A stretch of 49,459 nt of DNA from Pelagibius sp. (GCF_028281305.1 NZ_JANQKD010000062.1:1-49459), one strand, 5' to 3'; positions 1 through 9,262 are shown, numbered from the stretch's first letter. Made by a program: numbers and translations. Notes: generated from the sequence alone by a model not told the origin.

Positions 1-71
1 GCCTCGTTGCCGAAGTTTTCGATCTGGTCTTTCAGAATGGCGGAGATTTCCGCGGCGCGGATGTCCATCAT
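1..71 (-). CDS. atpA: ATP synthase F1 subunit alpha, N-terminal fragment
   Basis: Only the first 23 codons are inside the window; the gene runs off the left edge. The visible N-terminus (MMDIRAAEISAILKDQIENF) is the usual opening of alphaproteobacterial AtpA, which carries a non-catalytic nucleotide site of the F1 head. The ATG lies in an ATGA overlap with the atpH stop codon, so translation is probably coupled. A second ATG follows directly and could be the true start. Identification rests on the short N-terminus plus the position after atpH, the standard order of the atpHAGDC operon. Confidence 0.9.
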   Translation of the reverse strand, partial: MMDIRAAEISAILKDQIENFGNE

Positions 72-628
72 CCGACCCCTTTCATGGCGAGTTGAAGTCT
101 TTGCAGTTTGCTGCGCAGGGACGAGTCGATCATGCGGCTGCCGACCTTGACGACGAGACCGCCGATGAGGGCGGGGTCGACCTTGAGGTCAAGCTTCACC
201 TTGTTGCCCGCCGTCGAGCGCAGGGCATCGAGAAGGGCTGCCTGCTGGCTTTCGGAAAGGCTGCGGGCCGAAGTGACCTCTGCCGTCACCTCCCCGCGCC
301 GGCGCGCCAGTTCGGCCAGATAGCCTTCGATCATCGCGGAGAGCGCGAAGAGACGATGGTTGTCGGCGACGACCAGCACGAACCGGCGGGTCAATTCGCC
401 GATGCCGGCCTGGTCCATCACCGCGGCGATGGCCTTGCTCTGCTGCGCGCGGGAATACAGCGGAGAGGACAACAGACGCTGCAGATCGCCGCTGTCGGCG
501 ATGAGTCTGCGCAGCTGTTGCAGGTCCCCGGCGACCTCATCGAGCGCTTTGCGCTCATCGGCCAGATCAAGCAACGCGGAGGCATAGCGCCCTGCCAGGT
601 CGCTCAAGCTCGTGTTATCACCAGCCAA
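68..628 (-). CDS. atpH: ATP synthase F1 subunit delta
   Basis: The product (186 aa) is the delta subunit (OSCP family), the peripheral-stalk piece joining F1 to the b subunits. It opens with LSDLAGRYASALLDLADE and ends with the typical conserved block around GGLVVKVGSRMIDSSLRSKL (about residues 155-174). The start is TTG at 628: a GAGGA ribosome site sits at a good distance and an in-frame stop lies a short way upstream with no ATG between. It is the first gene of the atp operon here and overlaps atpA by 4 bp. The 213-bp spacer upstream should hold the operon promoter; a GATAAT hexamer on the minus strand (678-683) could be a -10, but I see no good -35. Confidence 0.95.
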   Translation of the reverse strand: MAGDNTSLSDLAGRYASALLDLADERKALDEVAGDLQQLRRLIADSGDLQRLLSSPLYSRAQQSKAIAAVMDQAGIGELTRRFVLVVADNHRLFALSAMIEGYLAELARRRGEVTAEVTSARSLSESQQAALLDALRSTAGNKVKLDLKVDPALIGGLVVKVGSRMIDSSLRSKLQRLQLAMKGVG

Positions 629-841
629 GCCCGATTTCCTCGAAAGTCCTTGTTACCCCTGCCCGCGCGGCTAACCCATTATCCGGAAATCGGTTACGTG
701 GAATACGTGGAAGAGGTCCGATCCCGCCTGGGCCTTGCACACGGCGGGGTTCCCGCCGACGAGCGCGGGTTTGGTATCATAGCTGAAAGGGCGTTGCAAG
801 GAACCTCGGCGACAGCCGGAAATCCCCTAAAGCCAAAGGGT

Positions 842-1342
842 TTAGGCCGGTTCCGGCGCCTCCCCCATGGCCGCGTGCATACCCTCCATCATCTCCTCCA
901 TGCTGGGGGTGCGCAGGTGCTTGGCGAGGCCCCAGGAATGGCCGAAGGGGTCGACGATGCGCCCGAAGCGATCGCCCCAGAACATGTCGACCGGCGGGTT
1001 CAAGCCCTCGGCGCCGGCGGCCACCGCGGCCTCGTAGGTGGCGTCGACATCCTCGACGTAAAGATGCAGGCTGACGGCGGTGCCGCCCAGGCTGAGCGGC
1101 GAGGTGTTGCCGAAATCCAGCATCTCCTCGGCCAACATGATGCGGGAATCGCCGATCTCGATCTCCGCGTGCATGACCATGCTGCCGTCGGGGGCCGGCA
1201 TGCGCAGCACCTCGCGGGCGCCGAAGACCTTCTCGTAGTAGGCGATGGCCGCCGGCACGTCCTTCACCACGATGTGCGGGGTGATGCTGTGCATGCCTTC
1301 CGGCAGTGCGCTGGCTGGTGCTGCACTGGCTGCTTTGCTCAT
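842..1342 (-). CDS. VOC/glyoxalase-fold protein, PhnB-like
   Basis: A 166-aa single-domain protein of the vicinal-oxygen-chelate superfamily, PhnB-like subgroup. The core is visible from about residue 17: MHSITPHIVVKDVPAAIAYY, then a central ARIM-like strand, and a second beta-alpha-beta-beta-beta unit ending DRFGRIVDPFGHSWGLAKH. Members are small metal-binding or stress-related proteins of mostly unknown substrate, so no reaction is assigned. The ATG at 1342 was chosen over a longer reading because it has a GGGAGAA ribosome site directly upstream and the extra 30 residues look non-conserved. It stands alone between atpH and priA on the same strand. Confidence 0.85.
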   Translation of the reverse strand: MSKAASAAPASALPEGMHSITPHIVVKDVPAAIAYYEKVFGAREVLRMPAPDGSMVMHAEIEIGDSRIMLAEEMLDFGNTSPLSLGGTAVSLHLYVEDVDATYEAAVAAGAEGLNPPVDMFWGDRFGRIVDPFGHSWGLAKHLRTPSMEEMMEGMHAAMGEAPEPA

Positions 1343-1549
1343 CTCGTTCTCCCTTTCTGGCTGGGCCGTTCTCGGCTTCGAAGGCGCCGGCTGCCGATTT
1401 GCTGTCCCGATGCGCGAGACGGCATCACCCAACCACAGCGAGCGATCGACTGCCGGAACTCTTCAGCGCTGCGGTGATTGCGGGAACTCTAACGCAAAGC
1501 ATCGCGGCCCGCGCAGGGTAATTTCGCGGCCCACCACCGCTTCGGCCCA

Positions 1550-1585
1550 GGAGGATGGACAAGAGGATGGACAGGAGGACGGGCG
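1550..1585. repeat. 12-bp tandem repeat, 3 copies
   Basis: Three adjacent 12-bp units (ggaggatggaca, agaggatggaca, ggaggacgggcg) end immediately before the priA stop codon, so the array lies in the spacer just downstream of priA. The third copy is diverged. It belongs to the local tandem arrays discussed in the findings. Confidence 0.8.
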
Positions 1586-1586
1586 G

Positions 1587-3875
1587 CTACAGGAAGCTGT
1601 AGGGGTCTATGTCCACCTGCAGGCGCAAGTTCGAGGGCGGCTTTATCGCCTGAATCCAGGGCAGCAGCGCCGCCTGGAGGCGGAAGCCGCGGGACGCCTT
1701 CACCAGAAAGCGGCGGCGGTGGCGCCCGCGCAGCACCGCCAGCGGCGCCGGCGCGGGCCCGAGAACCGTCAGCCCCGGCTGTCGCGGCGCGCTGCGTGCC
1801 AGGGCCGCGGCCACGGCATCGACCTGGCCCGGGTCCGGGCTCGACAGGATGACCGCGGCGAGCCGTCCGAAGGGCGGCAGGCCCGCCTCCCGCCGGGCCT
1901 CGGACTCGGCGGCCAGGAAGGCATCGCGCCCGCCGCCGGCCAGGGCCTGCATCACCGGGTGCTCCGGCTCGCTGGTCTGCAGCAGCACCCGGCCCGGCCG
2001 CTCGGCCCGGCCGGCGCGGCCGGCCACCTGGTGAAGCAGCTGGTAGGTCCGCTCGGCGGCGCGCAGATCGCCGCCGAAGAGGCCGAGGTCGGCGTCGACC
2101 ACGCCGACCAGGGTGAGCTGCGGGAAGTGGTGGCCCTTGGCCACGATCTGGGTGCCGATGAGCAGGTCGATCTCGTGCTGCTGGACGGCGCGCACCATGT
2201 CCGCCGCGGCGTCGGGTCCGGTCAGGGTATCGCTGGTCATCAGCCCGCTGCGGGCTTCGGGGAAGAGCACCCGCGTCTCCTCCGCCAGACGTTCGACGCC
2301 GGGCCCGCAAGCCACCAGACTGCCCTCGCTGCCGCACTCGGGGCAGTTGCGCGGCAGACGCCCGGAAAAGCCGCAGTGGTGGCATTGCAGGCGCCCGGCG
2401 AGGCGGTGCTCGACCAGCCAGGCCGTGCAGTTCGGACACTGCAGGCGATGACCGCAGGCGCGGCAGAGGGTGAGCGGCGCATAGCCGCGGCGATTGAGAA
2501 ACAGCAGCACCTGCTCGCCGGCGTCCAGGGTCTCGGCGATCGCCGCGCGCAGAGCCGTGGAGAGCCAGGCCTGCCCGCCGCCGGGCGTTTCCAGGCGCGG
2601 CGGCTTGTCGCTCCGCAGGTCCACCAGAGATATCTCCGGCAGGCGGGCGCCGCCGTGCCGTTCCGGCAGGCTCAGCTCCGCATAGCGCCCGGCCTTTACG
2701 TTGTTCAGGGTTTCCAGCGACGGCGTCGCCGAGGCGAGGATGGCGGGGATGCCGCCGAGCTGGGCACGGACCACGGCCATGTCGCGGGCGTGGTAGGGCA
2801 CGCCGTCTTCCTGTTTGAAGGCGGACTCGTGTTCCTCGTCGACGACGATAAGGCCGAGGTCGGGAAACGGCAGGAAGAGCGCCGAGCGCGCGCCCACGAC
2901 CACCGGCGCGTTGCCGTAGGCGACCGCCCGCCAGGTGGCGCGGCGCTGGGCCGAGGTCAGGTCTGAATGCCACAGGGCCGGGGCCACACCGAAGCGCGCC
3001 TCGAAGCGCTCCAGCCACTGGGCCGAGAGCGCAATCTCCGGCAGCAGCACCAGGGCCTGGCGGCCCGTCGCCAGGGCGGCGGCCAGAGCCTCGAAGTAGA
3101 CCTCGGTCTTGCCGGAGCCGGTTACGCCGTCCAGCAGCGTGACGGAGAACGCGTCGGCGGCAATCGTTTGACGCAGCGCCGCCGCGGCCGCGCTTTGACT
3201 GTCCGAGAGGGCCGGCCCGGAACGCTCCGGGTCGGGCGCCGCAAAGCGCGCCTCGCGCAGCACCGATACCGCCTCCACGACGCCGGCTTTCTCCAACCCT
3301 TTCACCACCGAGGTCCCGACAGCGGCCGCCGCGGCGATCTCGGCGAGCGGGCGTGCCGGCGATTCCGCCATCTCTTCCAGCACGCGTCGGCGGGCCGGCG
3401 TGAGCCGCAGCTCGCTTGGCAGGGGCCGCTCGGCGCGGCGGTAGAGGGTGACGGGGCGCGGTGGCTCCAGCGCCGAGGGCGAACTGAGCGCCATGCGCAG
3501 CACCGCACCGGGTGCCGCCAGGGTGTAGTCCGACACCCAGGCGAGAAAGCGCCGCGCAACCGCCGTCAGCGGCGGCACGGGGCAGGTGCCGATCACCGGC
3601 CGCAGCCGCTCCAGCGGCAGGACCTTCCCGCCCCCGCCGTCCGACGCCGCGCGGCCGTCGTCCGGCAGCAGATCCCAGACCACGCCGAAGAGCTCCCGCT
3701 GACCGAGCGGCACCGTCACCACCGAACCCGGTTCCACCTCCAAACCCTCGGGCACCAAATAGTCGTAGGCACCGGCCAGCGGCAGGGGCAGCAGCACCGC
3801 CGCCCGCCGCGGCTGTGTCTCTCCTGCGCCATCCTCCAGGGCAAGGGTGGCAGTGCTGGCAAGGCGCTTGGGCAT
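1587..3875 (-). CDS. priA: Primosomal replication-restart helicase PriA
   Basis: A 762-aa 3'-5' superfamily 2 DNA helicase that reloads the replisome at collapsed forks. Features in order: N-terminal 3'-DNA-end binding domain; Walker A GVTGSGKT (about 250-257); Walker B DEEH (346-349) followed by [15 protein letters not shown]; and a zinc-binding insertion with eight cysteines (471, 474, 480, 483, 498, 501, 511, 514), the two Zn sites of PriA. The C-terminal helicase lobe ([21 protein letters not shown]) is complete. Length is normal. The ATG at 3875 is 97 bp from the start of divergently transcribed fsa. A priA gene upstream of the atp operon is a familiar alphaproteobacterial arrangement. 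Confidence 0.97.
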   Translation of the reverse strand: MPKRLASTATLALEDGAGETQPRRAAVLLPLPLAGAYDYLVPEGLEVEPGSVVTVPLGQRELFGVVWDLLPDDGRAASDGGGGKVLPLERLRPVIGTCPVPPLTAVARRFLAWVSDYTLAAPGAVLRMALSSPSALEPPRPVTLYRRAERPLPSELRLTPARRRVLEEMAESPARPLAEIAAAAAVGTSVVKGLEKAGVVEAVSVLREARFAAPDPERSGPALSDSQSAAAAALRQTIAADAFSVTLLDGVTGSGKTEVYFEALAAALATGRQALVLLPEIALSAQWLERFEARFGVAPALWHSDLTSAQRRATWRAVAYGNAPVVVGARSALFLPFPDLGLIVVDEEHESAFKQEDGVPYHARDMAVVRAQLGGIPAILASATPSLETLNNVKAGRYAELSLPERHGGARLPEISLVDLRSDKPPRLETPGGGQAWLSTALRAAIAETLDAGEQVLLFLNRRGYAPLTLCRACGHRLQCPNCTAWLVEHRLAGRLQCHHCGFSGRLPRNCPECGSEGSLVACGPGVERLAEETRVLFPEARSGLMTSDTLTGPDAAADMVRAVQQHEIDLLIGTQIVAKGHHFPQLTLVGVVDADLGLFGGDLRAAERTYQLLHQVAGRAGRAERPGRVLLQTSEPEHPVMQALAGGGRDAFLAAESEARREAGLPPFGRLAAVILSSPDPGQVDAVAAALARSAPRQPGLTVLGPAPAPLAVLRGRHRRRFLVKASRGFRLQAALLPWIQAIKPPSNLRLQVDIDPYSFL

Positions 3876-3972
3876 GGGCTACACTCTAGCCGACGCCAAA
3901 GGGAAGGGCCATCGCCCGGCAGGCTGGACCCCCGGCAGCAAACCCGGCAAGGAAGAGGACGAACCGGACAGC

Positions 3973-4662
3973 ATGAAGTTCTTCATCGACACCGCCGATG
4001 TGGCGGAGATTCGCGATCTGGCGGCCACCGGACTGGTGGACGGCATCACCACGAACCCCTCGCTGGTCGCAAAGACCGGACGCGACTTCTTCGAGGTGCT
4101 GCACGAGATCTGCGAGGTCGTGCCGGGCCCCGTCAGCGCCGAGGTCACCGCCGTCGACTATGACGAGATGGTCAGCGAGGGCCGCAAGCTGGCGGCGCTG
4201 GCCCCCAACATCGTCGTCAAGGCGCCGTTGACCGTCGACGGTCTGAAGGCCTGCAAGACGCTCTCCGACGAAGGCACCAAGGTCAACGTGACGCTCTGCT
4301 TCTCTGCGGCCCAGGCGATCCTCGCGGCCAAGGCGGGCGCCACCTACATCTCCCCCTTCGTCGGCCGCCTCGATGACACCGGCATCGACGGACTGGAACT
4401 GATCGCCGACATCGTCGAGATCTACGAGGCCTATCCGGACTTCACCACCGAGGTGCTGGTCGCTTCGGTGCGCAACTCCGGCCACATCATCGAGGCCGCC
4501 AAGATGGGCGCCCATGTCGCCACCATCCCGCCGGCGGTGCTGCGCGCCATGTACAAGCACCCGCTGACCGACAAGGGGCTGGAGGCCTTCCTGGCCGATT
4601 GGGCGAAGACAGGCCAGTCCATCCTGCAGCGCGACGACAGCGCCGAGCGCCGCAGTGCCTGA
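3973..4662 (+). CDS. fsa: Transaldolase, fructose-6-phosphate aldolase (TalC/FSA) type
   Basis: A 229-aa class I aldolase of the small transaldolase group. It starts [20 protein letters not shown] and has the TNPSL motif (28-32), the Schiff-base lysine in VVKAPLT (K83), and [11 protein letters not shown] (105-115). The family transfers or splits dihydroxyacetone units in the non-oxidative pentose phosphate pathway. A longer reading upstream is possible, but the ATG at 3973 matches the family N-terminus and follows a GGAAGAGGA ribosome site. It overlaps the next gene by 8 bp. Whether the enzyme acts as a true transaldolase or as an F6P aldolase cannot be told from sequence alone. Confidence 0.93.
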   Translation: MKFFIDTADVAEIRDLAATGLVDGITTNPSLVAKTGRDFFEVLHEICEVVPGPVSAEVTAVDYDEMVSEGRKLAALAPNIVVKAPLTVDGLKACKTLSDEGTKVNVTLCFSAAQAILAAKAGATYISPFVGRLDDTGIDGLELIADIVEIYEAYPDFTTEVLVASVRNSGHIIEAAKMGAHVATIPPAVLRAMYKHPLTDKGLEAFLADWAKTGQSILQRDDSAERRSA

Positions 4663-5491
4663 AAGCGAAACCCAGGGTAAGGAGGGCCGCGGCAAAAGCC
4701 GCGAAACCAAAGCCGGGGCGAACGGCGCCGCGAAGAGCGGTGCTGACCAGACTCCGGACCGCGACGGCAAGGCCGCCTCGAGGACAGCCACATCGAAGGC
4801 GGGTCAGGCAGTTTCCGGCGACCAGGTCGCGGCCTATCTGCGCCGCCATCCGGAGTTCCTGGCGGACAATCCAGACCTTCTGGACAGTCAGGAACCGCCC
4901 GCGCGTGCCCAGGGCGACGGCGTGATCGACCTGCAGCAGGTTCAGGTCCAGCGCCTGCGCGACAAGGTCGGCAACCTGACCTCCCTGCGCGACGAGTTGC
5001 TCTCGGCAGGACGCAACAACCTCTCGATCCAGAACCGGGTCCACCGCTCGGTCCTGGCAATCCTCAACGCGCGCAGCTTCGAGGAGTTCGTCGAGACCAT
5101 CACCACCGACATGGCGGCGATCCTGGACCTGGATGTGGTCACCATCGGCGTCGAGAAGACCGGCGAGGGCAGCACCTGGCGCCCCACCGCCGGTGTTTAC
5201 TGTCTGGAAGCGGGCAGCATCGACGCCCTGCTCGGCCCCAGCGGCACCCTGCTGCTGCGCGACAACATCAGCGGCGATCCGGCCATCTTCGACGGCGCCG
5301 CCGGCATCGTGCAGTCCGATGCCCTGATCCGCCTCAACATCAGCGAGACGACTCCGCCGGCGCTGCTGGCGCTCGGCTCCCGCCAGGCCGGTGCCTTTCA
5401 CGCCGGCCAGGGGACCGAACTTCTGAGCTTCCTGTCGCAGGTGCTGGAGGTCTCGTTCCGGTCATGGCTGAACCTGCCGCCAAGGCTTTAG
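4655..5491 (+). CDS. DUF484 family GAF-like protein
   Basis: A 278-aa protein starting with GTG inside the end of fsa. Residues 1-45 are polar, low complexity and probably disordered. The DUF484 core starts at about [20 protein letters not shown] and continues through a helical coiled segment ([20 protein letters not shown]) into a GAF-like sensory fold. Function is unknown, but DUF484 genes sit next to xerC in many proteobacteria, as here: its 3' end overlaps xerC by 28 bp. That suggests co-translation with the recombinase, although no direct role in chromosome dimer resolution is shown. Confidence 0.9.
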   Translation: MPESETQGKEGRGKSRETKAGANGAAKSGADQTPDRDGKAASRTATSKAGQAVSGDQVAAYLRRHPEFLADNPDLLDSQEPPARAQGDGVIDLQQVQVQRLRDKVGNLTSLRDELLSAGRNNLSIQNRVHRSVLAILNARSFEEFVETITTDMAAILDLDVVTIGVEKTGEGSTWRPTAGVYCLEAGSIDALLGPSGTLLLRDNISGDPAIFDGAAGIVQSDALIRLNISETTPPALLALGSRQAGAFHAGQGTELLSFLSQVLEVSFRSWLNLPPRL

Positions 5492-6471
5492 GCAAACCCG
5501 GCATCAAGCGCCGCGAGACCCAACTGCAGGGGGTTCTGACGGCGGCGACGCCGGACCTGCAGGCAGCCCTTCGCGATTGGCAGACCTGGCTGAAGGACGA
5601 GCGGCGCGCCTCGCCGCACACGCTCCTGGCCTACCAGCGCGATCTGCAGCACTTCCTCGTCTTCCTCACCGAACACCGCGGCAAGCCGGCGTGCCTGAAG
5701 GATCTCTCGGCGCTGACCGCCGGCGACTTCCGCGCCTGGCTGGCGTCCCGCGCCGCCGAGGGGTTGGAGCGCAGTTCCACCGCGCGGGCCTTGTCGAGCC
5801 TGCGCGGCCTGTTCCGCTGGCTGACCAGGCGCGGCCTCGCCGAGAACGCCGCCCTGACCACCCTGCGGACGCCCAAGGTCCGCAAGGCGGTGCCGCGGGC
5901 GCTGACCGCCGCCGAAGCCGGTGAGGTGGTCGACAGCGTGGCGGAGTTGAGCGATGCAGACTGGGCCGGCAAGCGCGACTGCGCGGTGCTGCTGCTGCTC
6001 TACGGCTGCGGGCTGCGCATCGGCGAGGCGCTCGCGCTGAGGCGGGGCGAGGCGCCGAAGCCCGGCCAGGAGAGCCTGCTGGTCACCGGCAAGGGCAACA
6101 AGCAGCGCATGGTGCCGCTGCTGCCGATGGTGGGCGAAGCCGTCGCCGACTACCTGGCTGCCTGTCCCTTCGGCGGGGACGCCGAAGCACCGCTGTTCCG
6201 CGGTGCCCGCGGCGGTGCCCTCGGCCCGCGGAGGGTCCAGGAAAAGATGGCAGCCCTGCGCAGTCTGCTCGGCCTTCCGGAAGGCGCCACCCCGCACGCC
6301 CTGCGCCACTCCTTCGCCACTCACCTCCTGGCCGGCGGAGGCGATCTGCGCGCCATCCAGGAACTTCTCGGTCACGCCTCGCTCTCCACCACCCAGCGTT
6401 ACACCGATGTCGATGTCGCCGGCCTGCTGGAGGTTTACGACCGCGCTCATCCTCGGGCGAAAGTGCGCTGA
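5464..6471 (+). CDS. xerC: Tyrosine recombinase XerC
   Basis: A 335-aa site-specific recombinase of the phage-integrase family. With XerD it resolves chromosome dimers at dif. The N-terminal SAM-like core-binding domain spans about 35-130. The catalytic set is complete: R185 (CGLRIGEAL), K210 (VTGKGNKQR), H278-x-x-R281 (HALRHSFATHLL), H304 (LLGHAS) and nucleophile Y313 (TQRYTDVD). The ATG at 5464 lies within the DUF484 gene. The stop is 6 bp from the convergent MFS gene. Its backbone position (fsa-DUF484-xerC) and normal length argue for the housekeeping XerC and against a mobile-element integrase. Confidence 0.95.
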   Translation: MAEPAAKALGKPGIKRRETQLQGVLTAATPDLQAALRDWQTWLKDERRASPHTLLAYQRDLQHFLVFLTEHRGKPACLKDLSALTAGDFRAWLASRAAEGLERSSTARALSSLRGLFRWLTRRGLAENAALTTLRTPKVRKAVPRALTAAEAGEVVDSVAELSDADWAGKRDCAVLLLLYGCGLRIGEALALRRGEAPKPGQESLLVTGKGNKQRMVPLLPMVGEAVADYLAACPFGGDAEAPLFRGARGGALGPRRVQEKMAALRSLLGLPEGATPHALRHSFATHLLAGGGDLRAIQELLGHASLSTTQRYTDVDVAGLLEVYDRAHPRAKVR

Positions 6472-6477
6472 AGGCGT

Positions 6478-7716
6478 TCAGCCTTGCTGCCGGGAACCCT
6501 GCCGGCCGATCAGATAGAGAATCACCGGGCCGGCCAGAACGCCGAGACCGAGCAGCGCAAAGGCCAAGCCCCAGGCCAGACCGGCCCCGGCGCCGCCGGC
6601 AAGGTCCAGCACCACGCCGAAGGCCAGCGGTGAGAGAAAGCCGGCGCCGAAGCCCAGCAGGGCATGCAGCGCCATGGTGGCGCCGCGCCGTTCCGGCGTT
6701 GCGGCGATCACCGCGCCGGCAGTCAGTGCTCCGGAATCCGCCATGATAAGAACGCTGTAGATCAGCAGCACCGCGGCGAGGAGCCACAGCGGCACGGCGG
6801 CGATGAAGCCGAGGAAAAGCGCGATCCCGCCGGAGCCGACCATGACCAGGGAGACGACGCGGCGGCGCCCGAAAACGGTGGCCACTTCGTTGCCCAGGAT
6901 CGAGGCAGGCAGCCCCAGCAGCAGCAAGACCGTCGCCACCTGGGTCGGCGTCCAGCTGCTTTCGGCCAGGACCGGCTGCCACGTGAAGGCGAAGACCAGA
7001 AAGGCGACCAACCAGGCGCGAAAGCCGAAAAGCTCCCAGATGTGGGCAGCATAGCCCAGGGTGTAGGCCAGCGCCGGGCGATTGCGGAACACGGGACGGA
7101 AATCGAAGACCGCCGCCGGCGAGGACGGGGCTTCTTCGTGGTGCGGCAGCGGCCGCACAAAAACGGCGATCAGCAGAAGGGATGCGAAGGACCCTGCGGC
7201 GCCGACCACGAAGGCCCAGGACCAGCCGGCCAGAGCCGTCACCTCCCCCGCGGCAAAAACAGAAAGCGATGCGCCGATGCCGAAGTGGGCCGTGTAGACG
7301 GCAACGGAGCGGGCGCGCCCTTCCTCCGGCAGACGATCGGACAGCAGTTTCAGGCCGACCATGTAAGTCCCGGCCAGGCTGATGCCGCCGCAGAAGCGGA
7401 ATGCCATGGCCGTCCAGAAGCCGTCGGCAAAGACGGCGAACCCCAGGGCTGCAAGACCGCCCAGCAGACAGGACAGCAGATAGATGCTGCGCGCATCCTG
7501 GCGGTCGGTGAGCGTGACAAGCACGGGCACCGCCGCCGTGTAGCCCGCGTAGTAGACGCCGCTGACCCAGCCGGCCTCGGTGTTGCTCAGCGACCAGAGC
7601 GGCTGAAAGACCGGAATGAGCGCGGGAAAGGTGGCGTTGCTCAGCATGCCCAGGACCTGGGTCAGGCAAAGCAACGCCACCAGCCGCCAGCCTTTCAGCT
7701 CCGATCCCCACACCAT
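6478..7716 (-). CDS. Major facilitator superfamily transporter
   Basis: A 412-aa inner-membrane protein with about 12 hydrophobic segments. A short loop between the second and third segments carries a variant MFS signature (TLTDRQDARSIY, about 69-80), and a polar central loop (RPLPHHEEAPSSPAAVFDFR) separates the two six-helix halves. Substrate is unknown; the sequence gives no specific subfamily. It is transcribed toward xerC with a 6-bp gap. No regulator is adjacent. The palindromic repeat element just upstream (7765-7878) lies where its promoter should be. Confidence 0.85.
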   Translation of the reverse strand: MVWGSELKGWRLVALLCLTQVLGMLSNATFPALIPVFQPLWSLSNTEAGWVSGVYYAGYTAAVPVLVTLTDRQDARSIYLLSCLLGGLAALGFAVFADGFWTAMAFRFCGGISLAGTYMVGLKLLSDRLPEEGRARSVAVYTAHFGIGASLSVFAAGEVTALAGWSWAFVVGAAGSFASLLLIAVFVRPLPHHEEAPSSPAAVFDFRPVFRNRPALAYTLGYAAHIWELFGFRAWLVAFLVFAFTWQPVLAESSWTPTQVATVLLLLGLPASILGNEVATVFGRRRVVSLVMVGSGGIALFLGFIAAVPLWLLAAVLLIYSVLIMADSGALTAGAVIAATPERRGATMALHALLGFGAGFLSPLAFGVVLDLAGGAGAGLAWGLAFALLGLGVLAGPVILYLIGRQGSRQQG

Positions 7717-7764
7717 AGCGGTTGTTCCCGGCAGTGCCCCGACGCAACGAATCGCTTAAAGCCT

Positions 7765-7826
7765 AGAGCGGATCATGTTTGGACGGAACCACGCCGTGGT
7801 TCCGTCCAAACATGTGAATCCGCTCT
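7765..7826. repeat. Long palindromic element, REP/MITE-like
   Basis: A near-perfect 62-bp inverted repeat. The inner arms of 18 bp (7775-7792 and 7796-7813) are perfectly complementary around a 3-nt gcc loop. The outer arms agagcggat (7765-7773) and atccgctct (7818-7826) are also complementary. It is followed on the plus strand by attttta. It lies between the starts of the MFS gene and the convergent-side TM2 gene, so it is either a dispersed palindromic repeat or a strong bidirectional terminator-like hairpin. Confidence 0.85.
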
Positions 7827-7840
7827 ATTTTTAGCACCTT

Positions 7841-7878
7841 GAGCAGATCCGGGTTGATGGATCGACCCGGATCCGCTC
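7841..7878. repeat. Second palindrome sharing the gagcGGATC end
   Basis: Arms gagcagatccgggt (7841-7854) and acccggatccgctc (7865-7878) pair over 14 bp with one mismatch around a 10-nt loop. The terminal gagcggatc motif is the same as in the element 15 bp to the left, suggesting two members of one repeat family side by side. Confidence 0.75.
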
Positions 7879-7954
7879 TGGCCGCTTTGCGGCAGCGCTG
7901 CCGAGAAAATGCCTGGCGCCCGGGACTGGGAGCCGGGAAAGGAGCCGGCGGGCG

Positions 7955-8272
7955 TTACTTGCCGATGCTGTCGAGGATATCGGTCTGCTTGCGGACCGCC
8001 AGGAAAATCAGCACGGCATCGGCGACCCACCACAGAAAGACCACGCCGAGGATGGGCATGCCGACGACGAACGGCAGGGTGAACCAACCGACCACCGTCA
8101 GGATCGCCATGATAACGCCGGAGATCATCTTGCCGAGATACATGCGATGGACCCCCAGGGCGCCGAGAAAGAACCACAGCACATAGGCGAGAATGATCGA
8201 CTTGCTGCCGATCGCGAACTTGAGCGCGGAACGCACCTCCTCTTCGGAGACGGTGTTCTTGATATCAGTCAT
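7955..8272 (-). CDS. TM2 domain membrane protein
   Basis: A 105-aa small membrane protein with the TM2 domain: a first helix (SIILAYVLWFFLGALGVHRM), the family motif GVHRMYLGK in place of G-x-HRFYLG (about 40-48), then a pair of hydrophobic stretches ending in VVFLWWVADAVLIFLAV. The family carries a short turn between two helices and has no firmly known biochemical role in bacteria. The start has a GGAAAGGAAAAAG ribosome region just upstream. It is a single-gene unit with no obvious partner. Confidence 0.88.
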   Translation of the reverse strand: MTDIKNTVSEEEVRSALKFAIGSKSIILAYVLWFFLGALGVHRMYLGKMISGVIMAILTVVGWFTLPFVVGMPILGVVFLWWVADAVLIFLAVRKQTDILDSIGK

Positions 8273-8522
8273 CTCTTTTTCCTTTCCATGATGACGAGAC
8301 GGAACGACGGCACCTGTTCGCCGCTCCCCTAGGGCGGTGCATCAGAGGGAGGGGTTACCTGGACCGCTGGTGTGTCGTCCCAACCGGCTCCGGCGGTTCA
8401 AAGAGGGGCCGGGCGGGGTGCCGGGCGCTGCCGGACCGGGTCAAAGCGCGCCGAAACAGAGGGCTGGGGCCGGCTCTGGGGCCGGCCTTGCGGAAAGGAT
8501 CGGAATCCCTAGGCAGATCCGC

Positions 8523-8528
8523 TATACT
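8523..8528 (+). promoter_or_regulatory. Possible -10 element for a leaderless HAD mRNA
   Basis: TATACT ends 6 nt before the ATG at 8535, so transcription would begin at or very near the start codon. The hexamer at -35 distance (8500-8505, tcggaa) is poor. No ribosome-binding site is visible before the ATG. The assignment is tentative. Confidence 0.35.
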
Positions 8529-8534
8529 GAAGCC

Positions 8535-9212
8535 ATGCTTCCCGCTCTTGTCGTCTTCGACTGCGATGGCGTGCTGGTCGACAGCGAAACCATCGCCAAC
8601 CGCATTATGGCCGAATGCATTACCGCCGCAGGCCTGCCGATCACCTATGAGGACTGCCGCAGCCGCTTTGTCGGCGGCACCCTGCAGCGTGTCATCGACA
8701 CGGTGGAGCAATGGCTCGGCCGCCCGCTGCCGCCGGACTGGAAGGCCGATTTCGAGACCCGGCGCGACGCAGCCTTTCGCGCCGAGCTGCAGCCCGTGCC
8801 CGGCGTCGCTGCAGCGATCGAGACCATCCGGGCGAGCGGCGTTCCGATCTGCGTGGCCTCCTCCGGCAATCTCGAGAAGATGGACCTGACCCTGGGCCTG
8901 ACCGGTCTGAAAGAACACTTCGAGGGGCGCATCTTCTCGGCCACCATGGTCGCCCGCGGCAAGCCGCATCCCGACCTTTTCCTTTTCGCCGCCGAACAGA
9001 TGGGGCAGATGCCGGAGACCTGCGTGGTGGTGGAGGACAGCCTGCTCGGCACCGCGGCGGGGATCGCCGCCGGCATGCGTGTGCTGGCCTATGCGGCGGA
9101 GACCGATTCAGACGCCTTGACCGCAGCCGGCGGCCAGACCTTCACCGATATGAGAGCGCTGCCGGGCCTCCTGGGAATCGGCGCCACCGCCCGGATGGGC
9201 GCAGCCGACTGA
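8535..9212 (+). CDS. HAD superfamily hydrolase, subfamily IA
   Basis: A 225-aa cytosolic phosphatase or phosphomutase-type enzyme of the haloacid dehalogenase superfamily. Motif I is DCDGVLVDSE (nucleophile D9, acid D11), motif II is VASSGN, motif III lysine is in RGKPHPDLF, and motif IV is VVEDSLLGTAAGIAAGM. A helical cap (about 18-85) follows motif I, as in beta-phosphoglucomutase and phosphoglycolate phosphatase-like enzymes. The substrate cannot be named. The ATG at 8535 was chosen because the family N-terminus begins there; the longer upstream reading is low-complexity. The stop is followed directly by a triple 14-bp repeat. Confidence 0.9.
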   Translation: MLPALVVFDCDGVLVDSETIANRIMAECITAAGLPITYEDCRSRFVGGTLQRVIDTVEQWLGRPLPPDWKADFETRRDAAFRAELQPVPGVAAAIETIRASGVPICVASSGNLEKMDLTLGLTGLKEHFEGRIFSATMVARGKPHPDLFLFAAEQMGQMPETCVVVEDSLLGTAAGIAAGMRVLAYAAETDSDALTAAGGQTFTDMRALPGLLGIGATARMGAAD

Positions 9213-9213
9213 C

Positions 9214-9255
9214 CCCCGTGCTACTGACCCCGTGCTACTGACCCCGTGCTACTGG
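9214..9255. repeat. 14-bp tandem repeat, 3 copies
   Basis: Unit ccccgtgctactga occurs at 9214-9227 and 9228-9241, and again at 9242-9255 with a final g. It starts one base after the HAD stop codon and ends just before the convergent LysE gene stop. Confidence 0.95.
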
Positions 9256-9262
9256 CGCCGCT

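Noticed and set aside
822..846. Rho-independent terminator after the VOC gene
   Set aside because: CCTAAA/TTTAGG could form a 6-bp stem overlapping the stop codon but lacks a T-run and is AT-rich and weak.
1489..3018. 509-aa minus-strand frame within priA
   Set aside because: It is an out-of-frame reading of priA with an Arg/Pro-rich artefactual composition.
5464..6471. Integrase of a mobile island (xerC-like)
   Set aside because: Complete catalytic set, normal XerC length and conserved neighbours (fsa, DUF484) indicate the housekeeping gene; no attachment-site repeats or cargo were seen.
8273..8534. tRNA gene suggested by a ggttcaaag string
   Set aside because: No acceptor stem, D arm or anticodon arm can be folded around it.
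9214..9255. CRISPR-like array
   Set aside because: The 14-bp units are directly adjacent with no unique spacers; the same holds for the other tandem arrays.
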